A stretch of 64,000 bases of DNA from Mya arenaria (taxonomy: Eukaryota > Mollusca > Bivalvia > Myida > Myidae): positions 50,509,381 to 50,573,380 of the forward strand of contig NC_069136.1 of NCBI RefSeq assembly GCF_026914265.1, read 5' to 3'. A model generated the notes under the pieces. The model saw nothing but the letters and a program-made list of their open reading frames with translations, ran no database searches and was not told the origin of the DNA. This document shows, piece after piece, positions 1-30,355 of the stretch; position 1 is the first letter of the stretch; each line of letters begins with the position of its first letter. The position numbers and the translations under genes were made by a program.

Positions 1-1544
1 GTACAAGGGTCGTAACTCTGGAATGAATATTGCGATCTGGTTGTGCTGTTTATTTTCCTTGATTTGAAATATACGCATCGAAGGCGCCAGACAACATGAT
101 CTCATTATGTCTATCATGTAACCAAGGTTGCTTAAAATCTCCTGTCCCACTTCAACAAACACGATACTAAAATGAAATACTTGAATTCTCGTTAAATATT
201 TATTAGTCTGCAAACAACACTGAAGTCAATAAAATAAGTTTTCTGTGTAACGTTTGGACATTAAACATGGAATTATTATATTGTATTAATATATCAAGAT
301 ATAAAAATGACCCAATTCAAAGTGATACGTTTAATTACTTGTTTTCAAGTATAAAAAGAAACATCGAGCTGATATTTCATCTTTACATGTGTAATGTTAG
401 GAAATTGAAGACGTTTATCCAGTCTAAACGGGCGATGATATACCTACAGTTTAATACGTTTAGGGCACATTTTATATATACATCTCTTAAAAAAGGAAAT
501 TATCATTTGTCTGACATTGCTTGTTTGGTAATCACAAAAAAAGCAATATCTTAACGCATTTGAGTGATTGTATAACATAAATCATCTTCTTTAAATGCTT
601 TCAAGTGGTACTCAGCACACTTGCATTTATTTATTACATATACACAAACCATACTTGAATGATATCAGCTTGTTTATTAGCTATATTTTAATGCAATGTG
701 TTTGTCAAATGCATGTGATTACATCGAAACTGTTAAAAACAGGAAGAACTATTCAATATTACATATTGTATTGCAGAAAAGATATTAAAACAACCAAAGA
801 GCACCGCTAGCGGATGCTTATGTTCATCTTAATTTTGTCGATCAGAGGGAAATCTAGAAAGCCATGTTTATAAAATTGCAGCACATCTGCATATTGTAAC
901 TGGAAATAAAAAACGTGAAATCATATACTAAGTACAAATAGGTAAAAAAAGATACAAAGAAGAGTAAAAAAAGAAATGATATTGTCCTTCAATGGCAACC
1001 ATGTTCAGCTTGTTATGTTTTACCCCGTTTTCGCTATTGGGTTCGTCTGTGTTGTTTCCTGTACTTGGAAACATTCGAACTATGGCTATTCCATCATTTG
1101 ATAATAACGAGACTGGCAATTAAAACATCAATGTTAAGACCACAAGTTATATCTTAACATACCGTTTGTTACGTTGAGTTACTGGAATTATGTTTGTTAC
1201 GGTAATAGCACTTTTGTTTCTCAGTAGAACGATGTGATTCTTACAATTTGATTCATGAATTTGTCAAGCATTGGTCTTTAAGATCTCAATAGATTACTCA
1301 AAACAAAAATACTTTTTTTTTTATTTGACAGAGGTCATGGCATATAGCCAGAATCCCCGTTTCACAGTAAGTTAACAAGGTTTTAATTTCAATTCTGACA
1401 AAGCAAAGGTATGCTTTAGTACCAGTCATACCATACTACCTACATAAGTATGTTTGGCCCTGAGGCTGGCTCTTCGTTATTTCTACGGTTCTTAGCTTTT
1501 CCTGGTAATCTGCATTTTAATATGTGTGTGAAGTTGGTTCAGCC
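1..1544. other. Upstream flank of receptor copy 1, part of a segmental duplication
   Basis: No gene is seen here. Blocks recur in the same order at about 53,893-55,300, for example the opening 'aagggtcgtaactc' and later 'gctggttgtgctg'-like, 'tttgtcaagcattg' and 'gacaaagcaaaggtatg' segments, and partly at 33,340-33,500 ahead of copy 2. The 95-codon and 71-codon open frames at 267-554 and 595-810 are not kept in the paralogous block, so I do not call them genes. Confidence 0.6.
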
Positions 1545-2365
1545 ATCACCAATCGACAATCGACATTCGATATTATATAGGAAATCTTCAATGTCGAGCT
1601 GCAATGTCGAGCTGGACGGAATTCTAGCTCGACATTCGATATTATATAGCAAATCTTCAATGTCGAGCTGCAATGTCGAGCTGGACGGAATTCTAGCTCA
1701 ACATTCGATATTATATAGCAAATATTCAATGTCGTGATGAATTGTCAATCTGGGCGGAATTCTAGCTCGACATTTGATATTATATAGCAGATATTTAATG
1801 TCGACTTGGAACGTCGAGCTGGACGGAATTCTAGCTCAACATTCGATATTATATAGCAAATCTTCAATGTCGCGCTGCAATGTCGAGCTGGACGGAATTC
1901 TAGCTCGACATTCGATATTATATAAGAAATATTCAATGTCGTGATGAATTGTCGAGCTGGACGGAATTCTAGCTCGCCATTCGATAGTATATAGGAAATA
2001 TTCAATGTCGTTATGAATTGTCAATCTGGACGGAACTCTAGCTCGCTATTCGATATAATATAGCAGATATTTAATGTCGACATGTAACGTCGAGCTGGAC
2101 GGAATTCTAGCTCGACATTCGATATTATAAAGCAGATATTTAATGTCGACTTGGAACGTCGAGCTGGACGGAATTCTAGCTCAACATTCGATATTATATA
2201 GCAAATCTTCAATGTCGAGCTGCAATGTCGAGCTGGACGGAATTCCAGCTCGACATTCGATATTGTATAGGAAATATTCAATGTCGTGATGAATTGTCAA
2301 TCTGGACGGAATTCTAGCTCGACATTCGATATTATATAGCAGATATTTAATGTCGACTTGAAACA
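1545..2365. repeat. 69-bp tandem satellite with A-B-C variant order, about 12 units
   Basis: The landmark 'ggacggaattctagctc' recurs every 69 bp eleven times from 1,614. Each unit holds an inverted repeat (TGTCGAGCT ... AGCTCGACA) around an EcoRI-type GAATTC. Three unit types differ after the 'tatatag' block and follow the order A A B C A B B C C A B C, so there is a 207-bp higher-order tendency. As 69 is divisible by 3, long minus-strand open frames with a 23-residue repeat appear; they are by-products. The array is absent from the matching flanks of copies 2 and 3. Confidence 0.93.
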
Positions 2366-3693
2366 TTTTTGATGTGTATTGAGAAATATTATAAACGTCA
2401 ACTGTCATTCTAAACGTTTCACTATAACACGTATTGATTGGGAAACAGGTATTTCGGTTATATAAAGTAATATTACTCAAAAACGAAGTCGGTGAGGTAT
2501 ACATTTTTTGATACCAGGCGTTTTGTAATAAAATTTTAAATAAATTTATTTAAAACAATCAAAAATTAAACGAGCAGTTTTTACAAAAAATAAAGAAAGG
2601 CGCTAAAAAGCGAAACGCCACGCTATTTTTTCCGCGAAAATTGACGTTTTAGACACATTTAATACAATAAACGTAAAATAAGAGAACGAAAAATATATGA
2701 ACGTGAACGTTTTCACAAGACGCACTTGATGTTGAAATTTCGTAGCGGTAAACGAAGAATTGATGAAAATATCGGTTATTGTAGCTGGAACGCAAAAATA
2801 TGACAGACGTCTCAAAATTGACGTCAGTGGCATGTTTTGAAGACTCGTTGTTTCAAGTTGTTTCGAATATTGAAAAAGTAAAAATAGTTTCTAACTGGGC
2901 ATATGCTCTTCTGTTCGTATACCAATTTTCAGACAGTAACTCGAAAAAAAAATCATAGTCGCGTTCCACCTTAATTGTATGCGAACGTAACATCACTTCT
3001 GAAATGCCGTCGTTGAAATTGTGTTTAAGCTCAGTGCGCGCAAACGTTTAATTTGGAACAAAACAGTGAATAATATAAAAACGTTATTTCACTGTTTGAA
3101 ACACTGAAATCATCAAATCATCACCGAAATCATCATTTTCATTTCACTGAGAAATTTTTATTTATCACCGGAAAACATATACTACATAATAGTTTTTGTT
3201 ATGTGTGCTTTGCTGCATAATTTCAAGTTGAGCTATTTAAGCATCGTTTTGTTTTCTTAACGTTAATCTGACAAAATGTTCAATGCCTGAAACATTCGCT
3301 TAATAAGCGAAAAATGTCTTGCTTTTTCTTGATGATATAGTTTCAAATAAGAAAGATATCAATTTTAAAACAAAAAATAACTGTTATGTTTTGGTCCATC
3401 AAACTAACTTTTTAACTGGAAAGACCTTAAATTGCCGCTGAAATATTGTGCTATCATAAATAGAAATGCAGTTAAATATCCAACTTTAATGCAAAATAAC
3501 GACTAAATACGAAAGAGATAAAGATACTTCGATTTAAACTCTCGAGGTCTCTTCAATGTAAACTAGATAACTACTCTAACGTTTAACGTTTTTATACAAC
3601 ACGGAAGTTTTAATATTAAATTTAATAGTTTTAACCTGAGATCGCGTTACCAGGTTTTCTTTAAGGAAGTGATAGGATATGAAGTAACACAAA
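2366..3693. promoter_or_regulatory. 5' flank and probable promoter of receptor copy 1
   Basis: AT-rich non-coding DNA. The last 150 bp before the copy 1 start (shared 'aacacggaag', 'acctgagatcgcg' and 'ccaggt' blocks) match the segment at about 56,660-56,779 ahead of copy 3 closely, which suggests shared promoter or 5' UTR sequence. No confident TATA box or initiator was identified. Confidence 0.4.
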
Positions 3694-21307
<17,614 letters not shown>

Positions 21308-21999
21308 ACTTATGTGTCAATATAACATTTAGGTACATAATTTTATTTTTTAAAGTGATCAAATTCCATGAAATTTGAAAGATGCATAGAGAGTTTGTCA
21401 ACTAAACCGTGACACATGTTCCCGATTAATCCTATTCTTGTAAATTTGCCCTATCTGTCAGTTTTGTTTACAAAAACACTCAACAAAACAAGCTCATCCA
21501 TCAGTTAAGAAACATGATCGTTATGCATATTAAATATCAAGGAGAAAGTATTTTTCACCTCAATGGCAGCTTCGGGCTGTAAGTTTCTTCAATGAGTTTT
21601 GTTTATTTTTGCGCACAGCGTTATGAAAATCTACGATATTACTGTTCGCCTGAAGAGAAACATGTTCTAAAAGAGATCGTATGGAAACACATTAATTCAC
21701 TTCGGAAATTTAAGCAACTCAAATCTAGACGTAAAACATACATATTGTGTCTCTTGTACAAAATGCATTATTGTATGACTACATCCTATCTTTCTTGTTA
21801 AATGCCTTCATCAGTTTCAGTATATTTGTCCAATAGTCTCAGAAAAACCTCTTACGGTTACGGAACTTGAATTGCAAATCGCAACACGTCTCTCAATCGT
21901 TCTACCATCAACAATCTCTTTGTGAAATGCGCTTCCGTCATCCATGAGAAAAACTACATCACTGCAATCATAACTCTTGTTGTTTAATAACAATGCTCA
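21308..21999. other. Intergenic, 3' flank of copy 1
   Basis: Presumed 3' UTR then AT-rich DNA. No canonical AATAAA close to the stop. The 69-codon frame at 21,592-21,801 has no recognisable similarity. Confidence 0.35.
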
Positions 22000-22400
22000 C
22001 TATCACCAAGGGTCTGGCGTCAACCACTTTCACCATGCTTACCTTTGAATGCACTGCAGCAATGTTAATGAACATCTCCTCCTAAGAATATCGTAGAAAG
22101 TCCCCTGTGTACATTTGGAGCAATAGAAGACACTTAACACTTTTTTACATGTCCATTATATACTAAGCACAGAAAGGTCTTGTTTGAAAATATCAGTCCC
22201 CTTAACCCTATACAACTATACAACTTATATTGTTTGAAGACACATCTTACACCTCAATTATCAATAAGCATATCTTCTACCAAGTATGAACATTTATTCC
22301 TAACACCAAACGTTATACAAACTAATTTCAACATCGAACATACTCATCGTCTCTGTCTTGCCTAAGCTACTTCTCTTTCCCTTCCATCTCTCTTTCCGTA
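22000..22400 (+). mobile_element. Decayed LINE 3' fragment
   Basis: Fragments in shifting frames read NIVESPLC..GAIEDT, CPLYTKHR-like and VLFENISPLNP, which is the C-terminal end typical of non-LTR ORF2 proteins. Stops and frameshifts abound. Only this 3' relic remains. Confidence 0.55.
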
Positions 22401-22680
22401 CTACACAATGTCAATTTTTTGTTTATTTTTATGCATTTAGAAATAGATGTAATTTAAACCATTTTTTTGCATTTTGATTACGTCATCTTCTGTAACAATT
22501 GTCAATGCCTGTTTATTCTTATTAAGTGTGAATTATGAATCAAATATGACAACATGTTAACACCACATGTCATTTGTTCTAATGTTATACAGAAGACAGA
22601 CTTATAATAAGCATTTATGCTTACTTCTCAATTCTGTAAATGTATAGTTTAATTGCTAGTAGAACTAATTCTTGATATTT

Positions 22681-22817
22681 CAACTTACAAATATTGACTA
22701 CCATAATGACTTACAAATATTGACTAAAAATGACTTACAAATATTGACTACCATAATTACTTTCAAATATTGACTACCATAATTACTTACAAACATTGAC
22801 TACCATTATTACTTTGT
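22681..22817. repeat. Short tandem repeat, about 26 bp, five units
   Basis: 'acttacaaatattgactaccataat' type units, slightly diverged. Confidence 0.88.
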
Positions 22818-22951
22818 GATTATTTGTCTACTTGTTATTATCTGTGTTTTTGAACTTACATTATCAAAATAAAGACTGGTTTTACCAATTAACCATCAAT
22901 GAGTTAATAAGTCTCATTCGCCCATCGTCTCATGTTGTTTGTTTTCATTTA

Positions 22952-23140
22952 TTAACACAATAATAGCTTTGCAGACCAAAAAGTTGATGTATTACTTCGA
23001 TAATTATTAGAGTCTGTATTATCACCTTTTTTAAAGATAGGTAAAACTACGCCTATTGTCCACCAGCTAGGGAAGCAATGTTCTTCTAAATTGTGATTCA
23101 ACATAATTTGCAAAGGCGTCAGCAATATAATATTACACAT
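22952..23140 (-). mobile_element. Reverse-transcriptase fragment of a LINE
   Basis: The minus-strand frame includes LEEHCFPSWWTIGVVLPIFK then KGDNTDSNNYR, which matches RT block 'W..g.v.PIfKKGd..d.nNYR'. Only about 60 codons, ending out of frame after NYR. No endonuclease or ADD box nearby. A second, different LINE relic from the one at 22,000. Confidence 0.75.
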
Positions 23141-23521
23141 ATACTATAAATAGTAACATATTACTATAGAAGGTTGTACCTGCAAAAGGATTATCGTTTC
23201 CATCCGTAAGATTATCACGGCACTTGAGCGTGATGATGGCACAATTGTCCGTGGAAGTGGAGCACATGCACCATGACGTCATTTTTACGAAAATAAAAAT
23301 GACCTACGAATACCGGGTAGGCAAACATTTAAAAAAGAAAACCTTTAAAGGGATTTAAGTTTTTTTAAACGCAAAAATCGGGGCAAGAAATGTGAAATTA
23401 GTTTTACCATAAATGACACCTTTCGAGTTTAAGTACTGAGTTATACTTGGAAATGTACCCGATGTTTACATTCGGTGCAGGTCATAAAGCAGTGCGACAA
23501 GGAAATGTTGACGAAGTCGAA

Positions 23522-23745
23522 CAAGCGATGGGAAGGTGGCGAAAACACAAAAGTACGAAAGTACTAAGGCCCAGGAACAAAGTGACGAAGGCGAACAAGA
23601 TATGGGCAGGCCGAAGACACGAAAGTACGAAGGCGAAGGAGCGACGGGACGAAGGCTAACAAGCGATGGGAAGACGGCGAAGACACGAAAGTACGAAGTC
23701 GAAGGAGCGAAAGGACGAAGGCGAAGGAGCAGTCGTCACTTCGCA
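23522..23745. repeat. Purine-rich minisatellite, 64-74 bp units, three copies
   Basis: Units start 'caagcgatggga..' and contain 'cgaagacacgaaagtacgaag', 'gaaggagcga'. The Arg/Lys-rich open frames here are repeat translations. Confidence 0.8.
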
Positions 23746-24290
23746 TATTCGCTCATTTCCGTAAGGGCGAAAACACGACGGCCCTAACAGAACACCGTAC
23801 AAAGGCACTTATAAATAAGTGACACATGGAACACTGTCATTGTCCTGAAACTGGGACACTGGCCTACATAGGCTGTTTTATAAGCAACACTGTGAAATAC
23901 AATCAATCAAAAATGTTGCCGTTTCATTAATTTGCCTTGACCGTGTTTCGTCGGCCTGTGCTCCTATTTATCCTTCAAATGGTACTTAATGTCATGTTTG
24001 GTCATTTTAAGTACGAATTTTGCAAATTTTCGTTGTATTATACTTCATCATGTTTAAGGTCGTGATAAGAAAATACATCTCTGGTCGTTGTCATTGTCAG
24101 CTGCAGCAGGATTATTTGACGCCTGGATACTTGCTTTGGTCAACATACGCTTAATTATATGTAGTTTAATGAATTTCAAAACGCATTCTCATGATATTAT
24201 TTCACACATCGTTAATTTGTTTAATTATGTCACAGCTGATGTGGGCTCACCTCCAACACAGACCGTGCTACCGTTAAACTGAGGTTGGCG
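23746..24290. other. Intergenic, nothing recognised
   Basis: AT-rich sequence with no gene or repeat that I can support. Confidence 0.3.
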
Positions 24291-24298
24291 TCTTTCTA

Positions 24299-24838
24299 TG
24301 GTGCACTCGAAGCTAATTGTGCCAGCCCCGTTCTTAAGATATGCACTCGAAGCTTAGGGTGCGCGCCCGATGCTCAAGGTGTGCACTCGAAACTTAAGGT
24401 GTGCGACCTGTGCTAAAGGGGTGCATTCGAAGCTTACAGGGCGCACCTTGTGGTAAATGTGGTCGCTCGAAGCTGAAGGTGCGCGCACTGCTGTTAAAGG
24501 TGTGCACTCGAAGCTTAACGTGTCCGCCCTGTGCTGAAGGTGTGCACTCGAAGCTTTAGGAACGCGCCCTGTGCTAAAGGTGTGCGCTCGAAGCTAAAGG
24601 TGTGCATTCGAAGCTTAGGATGCCCGCCATGTGCTTAAGGTGTGCGCTCGAAGCTAAAGTTACCCGCCCTGTGCTTAAGGTGTGCACTCGAAGCTTAAGG
24701 TGCGCGGCCTGCGCTAAAGTTGTGCTTTAGAAGCTAAGGTCGCGCGCCCAGTGCTCAAGATGTGCTATAGAAGCTAAAGGTGCGTGCCCTGAGCTAAACG
24801 TGTACTCGAAGCTAAAAGTGTGCCCTGTGCAAACGGTG
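24299..24838. repeat. 40-bp minisatellite, about 13 units
   Basis: 'gtgcactcgaagcttaaggtgcgcgccctgtgctaaag'-like units recur about every 40 bp, GC-richer than the surroundings. Confidence 0.93.
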
Positions 24839-26478
24839 TGCCTTTATCGGCATATGTTTGTTTTGTTTTTATCGACATATCTTAGTGTGTTTTTTTATCG
24901 GCAATTCCTAAAAGAGAACATCATAATATGTTGTTTTTTTCCTAGAAAGCATGTTTCGATATATGCTAAACATTGGTGTGATGTAAAAATAAATGTTAAC
25001 GAAGCAAATGACCAGGTCACAAATTCCTTAAATAATGTGTTCATCTGTGCAACGTTTTGTGAAAGTCCTAATGTCCAGACGGAGTGATTGAAAGGTATGT
25101 CTGTCTGTTGTGGTAATGAGTTCAGTCACAACGTCCGGAGTTTAGTGTTATGCGAACGCATCTCAGCCCTATTTGTTTTAGTTGGGTCATTTGGTCACTT
25201 CATTTCACGCATATATATATGTTCATCTGACCAGAAGTTTAACGTAAATTAAGGCTTAACACATTCATTTCAATACCTTTCACGCATATGAGGATGATGT
25301 AGGTAATGTTCTGCCACATGTTTTAATTGAATTTTGTTGATCGACATTATTTATGCCTTCATATTCAAATATCCAAAATAACAACTCACTGTTGTTTATA
25401 TCGCACTGTAATGAAACAGTATTCAAAGGCTGGCCAAATACAACAGAGAAAGTCCCTTTAATCCACGCCTGCTAACCCTAACCAATCCAACATAGGTACA
25501 ACAAAACATTACTGGTAAAGTTCCATTTTAAAGCAACAAAATATCAAGATTGAATATTTTAATGTTTTCACAAAGAACTTTTTTTAAGAGACATTATTTC
25601 ATTTAAGAAAAACAAAAACTTGTGTACATAGTTGTGTTATTACCTCCCTTTATAGAATAACATATTACAATAGTAGCGCCATTATGGTGTTTTTCAGAAA
25701 TAAAACTCATGCAAAATAATATAATGGTTAATCAATATAAATTAAACATGGAAATAATATCGATTTTAATATCTAAAATGCACTTACAGATCCTTCCATC
25801 TAAATGATGGATGACTTACCTTTAATAAATGAAGGTCTTTAACCTAAACTCAAAATAAACTTAAATTGGCATTGATTTCAAAATAAATACAAATTTAATT
25901 CGTTGGGTGGACATGAAATGTGTCCAGCAATGAACTTATTCAAACTCGAACAATCTATAGGAGATTGTATGTCATTCAACGACATTCTATGACTTGAAAG
26001 ACTGGTGTTATTCCTCGGTTATACGCTTAACCATTACATTAAATGATATATAGACAGTATGAATTTACAAAAACATTTTCATATATCAAAGCATGAACAT
26101 CGCATGAATACTATTTTTGGTGTTGTAATTTTCAGTGATCAACATTTAATATACATATGTATGGAACCTGTGTATTTTGGACTGGTGGCCTTTAAATGTA
26201 CATGTAAATAAATACGTATTGTATACATACTGACATTGTAAATTGACACCAACATCCACTGCTAAAAAAGGTGATTCAATTTATCCGTCATTTAAGCGTC
26301 AAGACAGTGGTCACTCAAAGGTCACAGACGAAGTTCTGTCATTTTGTGTTTTTATAACATGGTATCATTTTTCATCAAAGTTTGAGCTTATATAAGCTTT
26401 AAATATATAAAATCGCACACTATAAGCAAGTTCTGCCATTTAAGGCGTGCTCTCGGTGTTGAGGTACAAAAATTCAGA
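24839..26478. promoter_or_regulatory. Intergenic region and 5' flank of the P450
   Basis: AT-rich and without recognised genes. A TATA-like TATATAAG at 26,389-26,396 lies 83 bp before the P450 ATG and could have served its promoter. Confidence 0.4.
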
Positions 26479-28931
26479 ATGTACACAACTGCGGTGCTGA
26501 TTTTAGTCTTCATTATGGCAGTATGTGCTGTTGAAGGAAGATCAAAGTTTCCTCATGCAGTGCCCCTGGACCGACCGGCGTGCCAATTCTGGGCAATTTG
26601 TTACAGTTGGACGTAAACCGCACATGACGTTAACGTCATTCCGACAAAAGTACGGCGACGTCTACCAAATTACAATGGGATCATATCCTACCGTCGTCCT
26701 TAACGGATTGAGAGCAGTTCAACAAGCGTTGGTCAAACAGGCTGAGGACTTCTCCGGACGGCCCGACTTCTACTCGTTCAGATACATCGCCAACGGCAAA
26801 AGCATGGGGTTCAGTGATTACGGAGCTAAGTGGAAGCTCCACCGGAATATCGCCCAGAACGCTATAGCGTTGTGCGCCAACCGGATGTACAACCCTATCG
26901 AGGAGGCGATCGTCGCAGAGGCGCGCCTGCTTGCATTGAACCTTCAGAAATCTAAGGGAGCGCCGGTTGATCCGCACAATGAGATATATCTCTCCATAGG
27001 AAATATTATTTGTGCCTTCTGTTTCGGGGAGCGGTACCGCAGGGACGATCCGGATTTCCAGCAACTTGTCCAAAACAACGACGAGTTTATGGCGTTTGTC
27101 GGAGCAGGTAGGGCATATATAATGTGTTTTGTTTCATGTTATACTTTTCTTATATGCTACAGTTAACCTAACTGTAATTTTAATATCTTATACCAGTGAC
27201 AGTAGCCAGTTTTTTAAACTTGATTTAGTTTTGAGACATGTAGCAATTTCTCGTATCATTTATTAAGCAAGGTAAAAAATCATTTGTATTTTGCAATCAT
27301 ACGTGCGCCAAACACAGCAAGTATAGTATTTGTTGGTTTTTTTTTTAGAAAATACATTAAAATCTATACAAATGAGTTTACAACTAAATCACAAACTTTT
27401 ACCCGAGCAGGCAACCCAGTGGACATTATGCCGTGGATGCGACATTTCACGAAGCGCTCCTTCCGGCAGTTCCTCCGCATCCTGGAGACAATGGACGGCC
27501 TCTGCCTGAAAAAGCAGCGGGGGCGCCTGGCCACCTACGACCCCGCGCGCGTCAGGGACATCACAGACGCGCTTATAATGGCGACCGAAGAGACGCCGGA
27601 AGTTGACAAGAAGGCTTCCGGATTAACTGACGAACACATCATGACCACGCTACAGGAACTCATAGGTTCGTCTTAAACAAACACATCAAAAAAAATAATG
27701 CTTACCGAAAATCTATACCACTTGACTCTAAAATGATTTAATTTTCTGGAGTATTTTTAAACGGTAATTGTGCTCTCGTTTTGTCAGAAATGGTCTATTA
27801 TTTATTCCTATAAGCTATAGTTTGTATTACCAATCCTGGTTGTTCACACGTACTGGTATCCTTTTTCATGTCATAATTGAATGTCCATCGGTCAATCGTA
27901 ACTTCTCGGCTTGTTTCGGATTGGCCCCTGTGGTTAAGCCATCCCAATGTTGTGCGATATGCCAGACCAAGCTTCGCTCATAAAACTTCAGTCGGGTATA
28001 AAGCGGATGATCGTTGAAACGCATCACATTTGATTTCGATACTGGCCTCTTTGATAATTTTGGTATACCGCATATTTATCACCCCAAACTCCTTTACTGG
28101 AAATATAATAGGTTATCTGGGAATGTAGTTTTAAACAAAAATCACAGATGCAAATTGAACGCCTGTTTTACCTGATGTTTCAACAGTTCACAATCCAACT
28201 CCTTTTGGCAGCCATTTAACTGTCTCGTGTATAAGTTGTTTAAGCACAGATAAAGCTATTATAATCATAATAATCATGACTAGGGAAAAACGAGCATTGC
28301 AGCTGGCCTTTCTTTACCGAAGCGGGTTTCACGATAACAAACTTTTCAACTTCCAGGTGCAGGGTTCGACACCATCGCTAGTACCCTGCAGTGGTCTATC
28401 TTGATGATCACCTACCGGGAATGTCAGGAGAAAGTGCACTATGAAATCCACACGGCGTAGATAGGATTCCGAACTTCAATGACATGTCCGAATTGCCGCT
28501 AACTGAAGCGACAATTCTCGAAACGATGCGACATTCGTGCATTTTCCCGTTTGCACTCCCTCACAGTACGACATCTGACACTGAGATTGGCGGCCATTTT
28601 GTTAAGAACAAAACTCTAGTAGTCGTTATTTTTTGGTCCGTCAGCCACGACCCAGAATACTTAACGGAGCCCGATGTGTTTAATCCAAAAAGAATTTTGA
28701 ATGACACTTGTACGAAGGTGGACCGCTCATAGGCGGAGCTTTTCCTGCCTTTTGGTGTGGGCATGGGCCGCTGTCCTGGTGAAATCCTGGCCAAAATGTA
28801 TTTTTTTCTTTTCTTTAAAGTGCTTTTTTAGACTTTTCCTCAGTTGATGGAGAAACACCTATAGTAGACAGCAAATACGGATTGACCCTAAAGCCAATGA
28901 ATTTCAATGTTTTGGTGTCTAAAAGACAATG
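26479..28931 (+). pseudogene. CYP1-like cytochrome P450 pseudogene
   Basis: Three exon blocks: 26479-27107, 27411-27665 and 28357-28931. N-terminal membrane anchor (MYTTAVLILVFIMAVCAV), then GPTGVPILGNLLQLD, KYGDVYQITMGSYP, EDFSGRPDFYSFRYIANGKS (very CYP1-like), WKLHRNIAQNA, I-helix AGFDTIAS, K-helix ETMRH (ExxR) and heme loop FGVGMGRCPGE with the ligand Cys. Clan 2 microsomal monooxygenase. Lesions: at least two frameshifts in the first 150 bp, TAG at 28,458 with a frame change, TAG at 28,730, and loss of a few residues with a frameshift near 28,820. Exon joins remain canonical, so it decayed in place rather than as a retrocopy. AATAAA at 28,964. Overall length would match a P450 of about 500 residues. 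It lies between receptor copies 1 and 2. Confidence 0.88.
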
Positions 28932-28963
28932 ATCTTCAAGCTAGTATGTACATAAATATAAAG

Positions 28964-28969
28964 AATAAA
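28964..28969 (+). terminator. Polyadenylation signal of the P450 pseudogene
   Basis: AATAAA 33 bp after the last P450 stop codon. Confidence 0.5.
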
Positions 28970-29091
28970 AAACATATATTCTATATGTGCAGTCCTTACT
29001 CAAATCCTGAGTCCCTAATTATAAAAGAATAAGAGGTCCGGGCTAAAATGTATGCTTAAGCTACTTGGGCCAATTAAATGGCACTTCAGTT

Positions 29092-29136
<45 letters not shown>

Positions 29137-29430
29137 TTTGACCACCTGATGCGATTCATATAAAGATAGCGGATATAAACGAAGTAAGATATTGGCAGGA
29201 GAGAAGGGGACATAGACGAAAGGAAGGGATAGAGGGGTGAGGGTAGAGGTAAGAATAGGATCCAAGGCGATAAAGACACTGAGAGGTATGAAGCGTGTGC
29301 GAAAGGAAAGAAGGGGCGAGATAGGGGAGAGCAAGGTGATGGGGATCGCGGGGAGGAGACAATGGGAGGAGACCACAGAGAGAGGATATGTTTTGTGAGA
29401 GAGGGCGAACAAGAGAGAGACCCGGGCATG
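29092..29430. repeat. (GA)n microsatellite and purine-rich tract
   Basis: GA repeats from 29,092 to 29,136, then a strongly purine-biased strand ('ggagaagggg', 'gaggagacaatggg') to about 29,430. The Ser/Leu/Pro-rich minus-strand frames come from this bias. Confidence 0.9.
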
Positions 29431-29796
29431 AAAACCAGCTTCGATAGGTCCCGTTAAAATGCCTCAAGGATTTAAAACCTATGAAAATGGTTTGTCATAA
29501 TATAATATGTGTTGGTTAAATAGCAGATTATTGTTTTAAGTTTCGTGGAAATAAAATATTGTATTAATGCACGCAGTGGCACATACACACCTTCATGTTA
29601 TAAGATCTTACATTTAATGTTATATTCTCGAGCCTTTGACGTCCCGCACGATGTTTGGCATTTCGGGTCAACGTTCATTTGTGTGACTATTAAAGTATTG
29701 TGATGATGTATGAACACTTGAATAGAGAAAGTCGGTCGATTTTGACGTTACGTTTACTTGTCTCAGCATCGTGCACGACGTTATGTCTGTCCGTAC

Positions 29797-29938
29797 CTGT
29801 GTCCGGACTTTGACGTCCAGTCCGGCTTTATCCACCACGATGGCGATCAGTACAGATTTTACCAGCAAGGCAACGAACGTGTTACACCCAAACACGAACC
29901 CATAACGTTTCCGATTAAGAGCACTGGCTATCTGAGAT
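29797..29938 (-). CDS. SLC19-like exon, C-terminal transmembrane segment
   Basis: IASALNRKRYGFVFGCNTF, then a hydrophobic stretch and DKAGLDVKVRTQ. The donor is CAG|GTACGG. The acceptor is either at 29,938 or at 29,931. Matches the RYALVFG-N-TF-AL type segment of the family. Confidence 0.7.
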
Positions 29939-30170
29939 CTGGTATATAGGATGAAAATAAGTATTGTTAACAATTACATGTAGTGAGAATTAAGTAGAGC
30001 ATCGTATGCCATTGCTACCTCTCGTCAAATTCCCATATGGTACAAATTGGTCAGAAGTTTTAACCTGTAACCAATTGTGTAAGGCTTGATAAATTATCCA
30101 CATATTATAATTGTGGCTAGTGTGTGCATACAAGCAATTTGATTGGCCATGTACAATTATTGAACAAATA

Positions 30171-30355
30171 TTGACCATTCAAAAAATAGTTTTACTAACT
30201 CTAACCAATCCAAAGTCTTAACCAGTTTAATATGAGTTGACTACAGAATGACAGAACTACTCTCCCACTTATTGACCATTCAAAAAATAGTTTGGCTAAC
30301 TCTAACCAATCCAAAGTCATAACCAGTTGAATATGAGTTGACTACAGAATGGCAC
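30171..30355. repeat. Direct duplication, 101-bp period, two copies
   Basis: 'ttgaccattcaaaaaatag' to 'gagttgactacagaatg' occurs twice, 101 bp apart, with few differences. It lies in the gap between SLC19 blocks. Confidence 0.9.

Noticed and set aside
267..810. Two short open frames upstream of copy 1
   Set aside because: The paralogous flank at 53,893 onward does not keep either frame.
1517..2504. Overlapping minus-strand frames with a 23-residue repeat
   Set aside because: They come from the 69-bp satellite, whose unit is divisible by 3.
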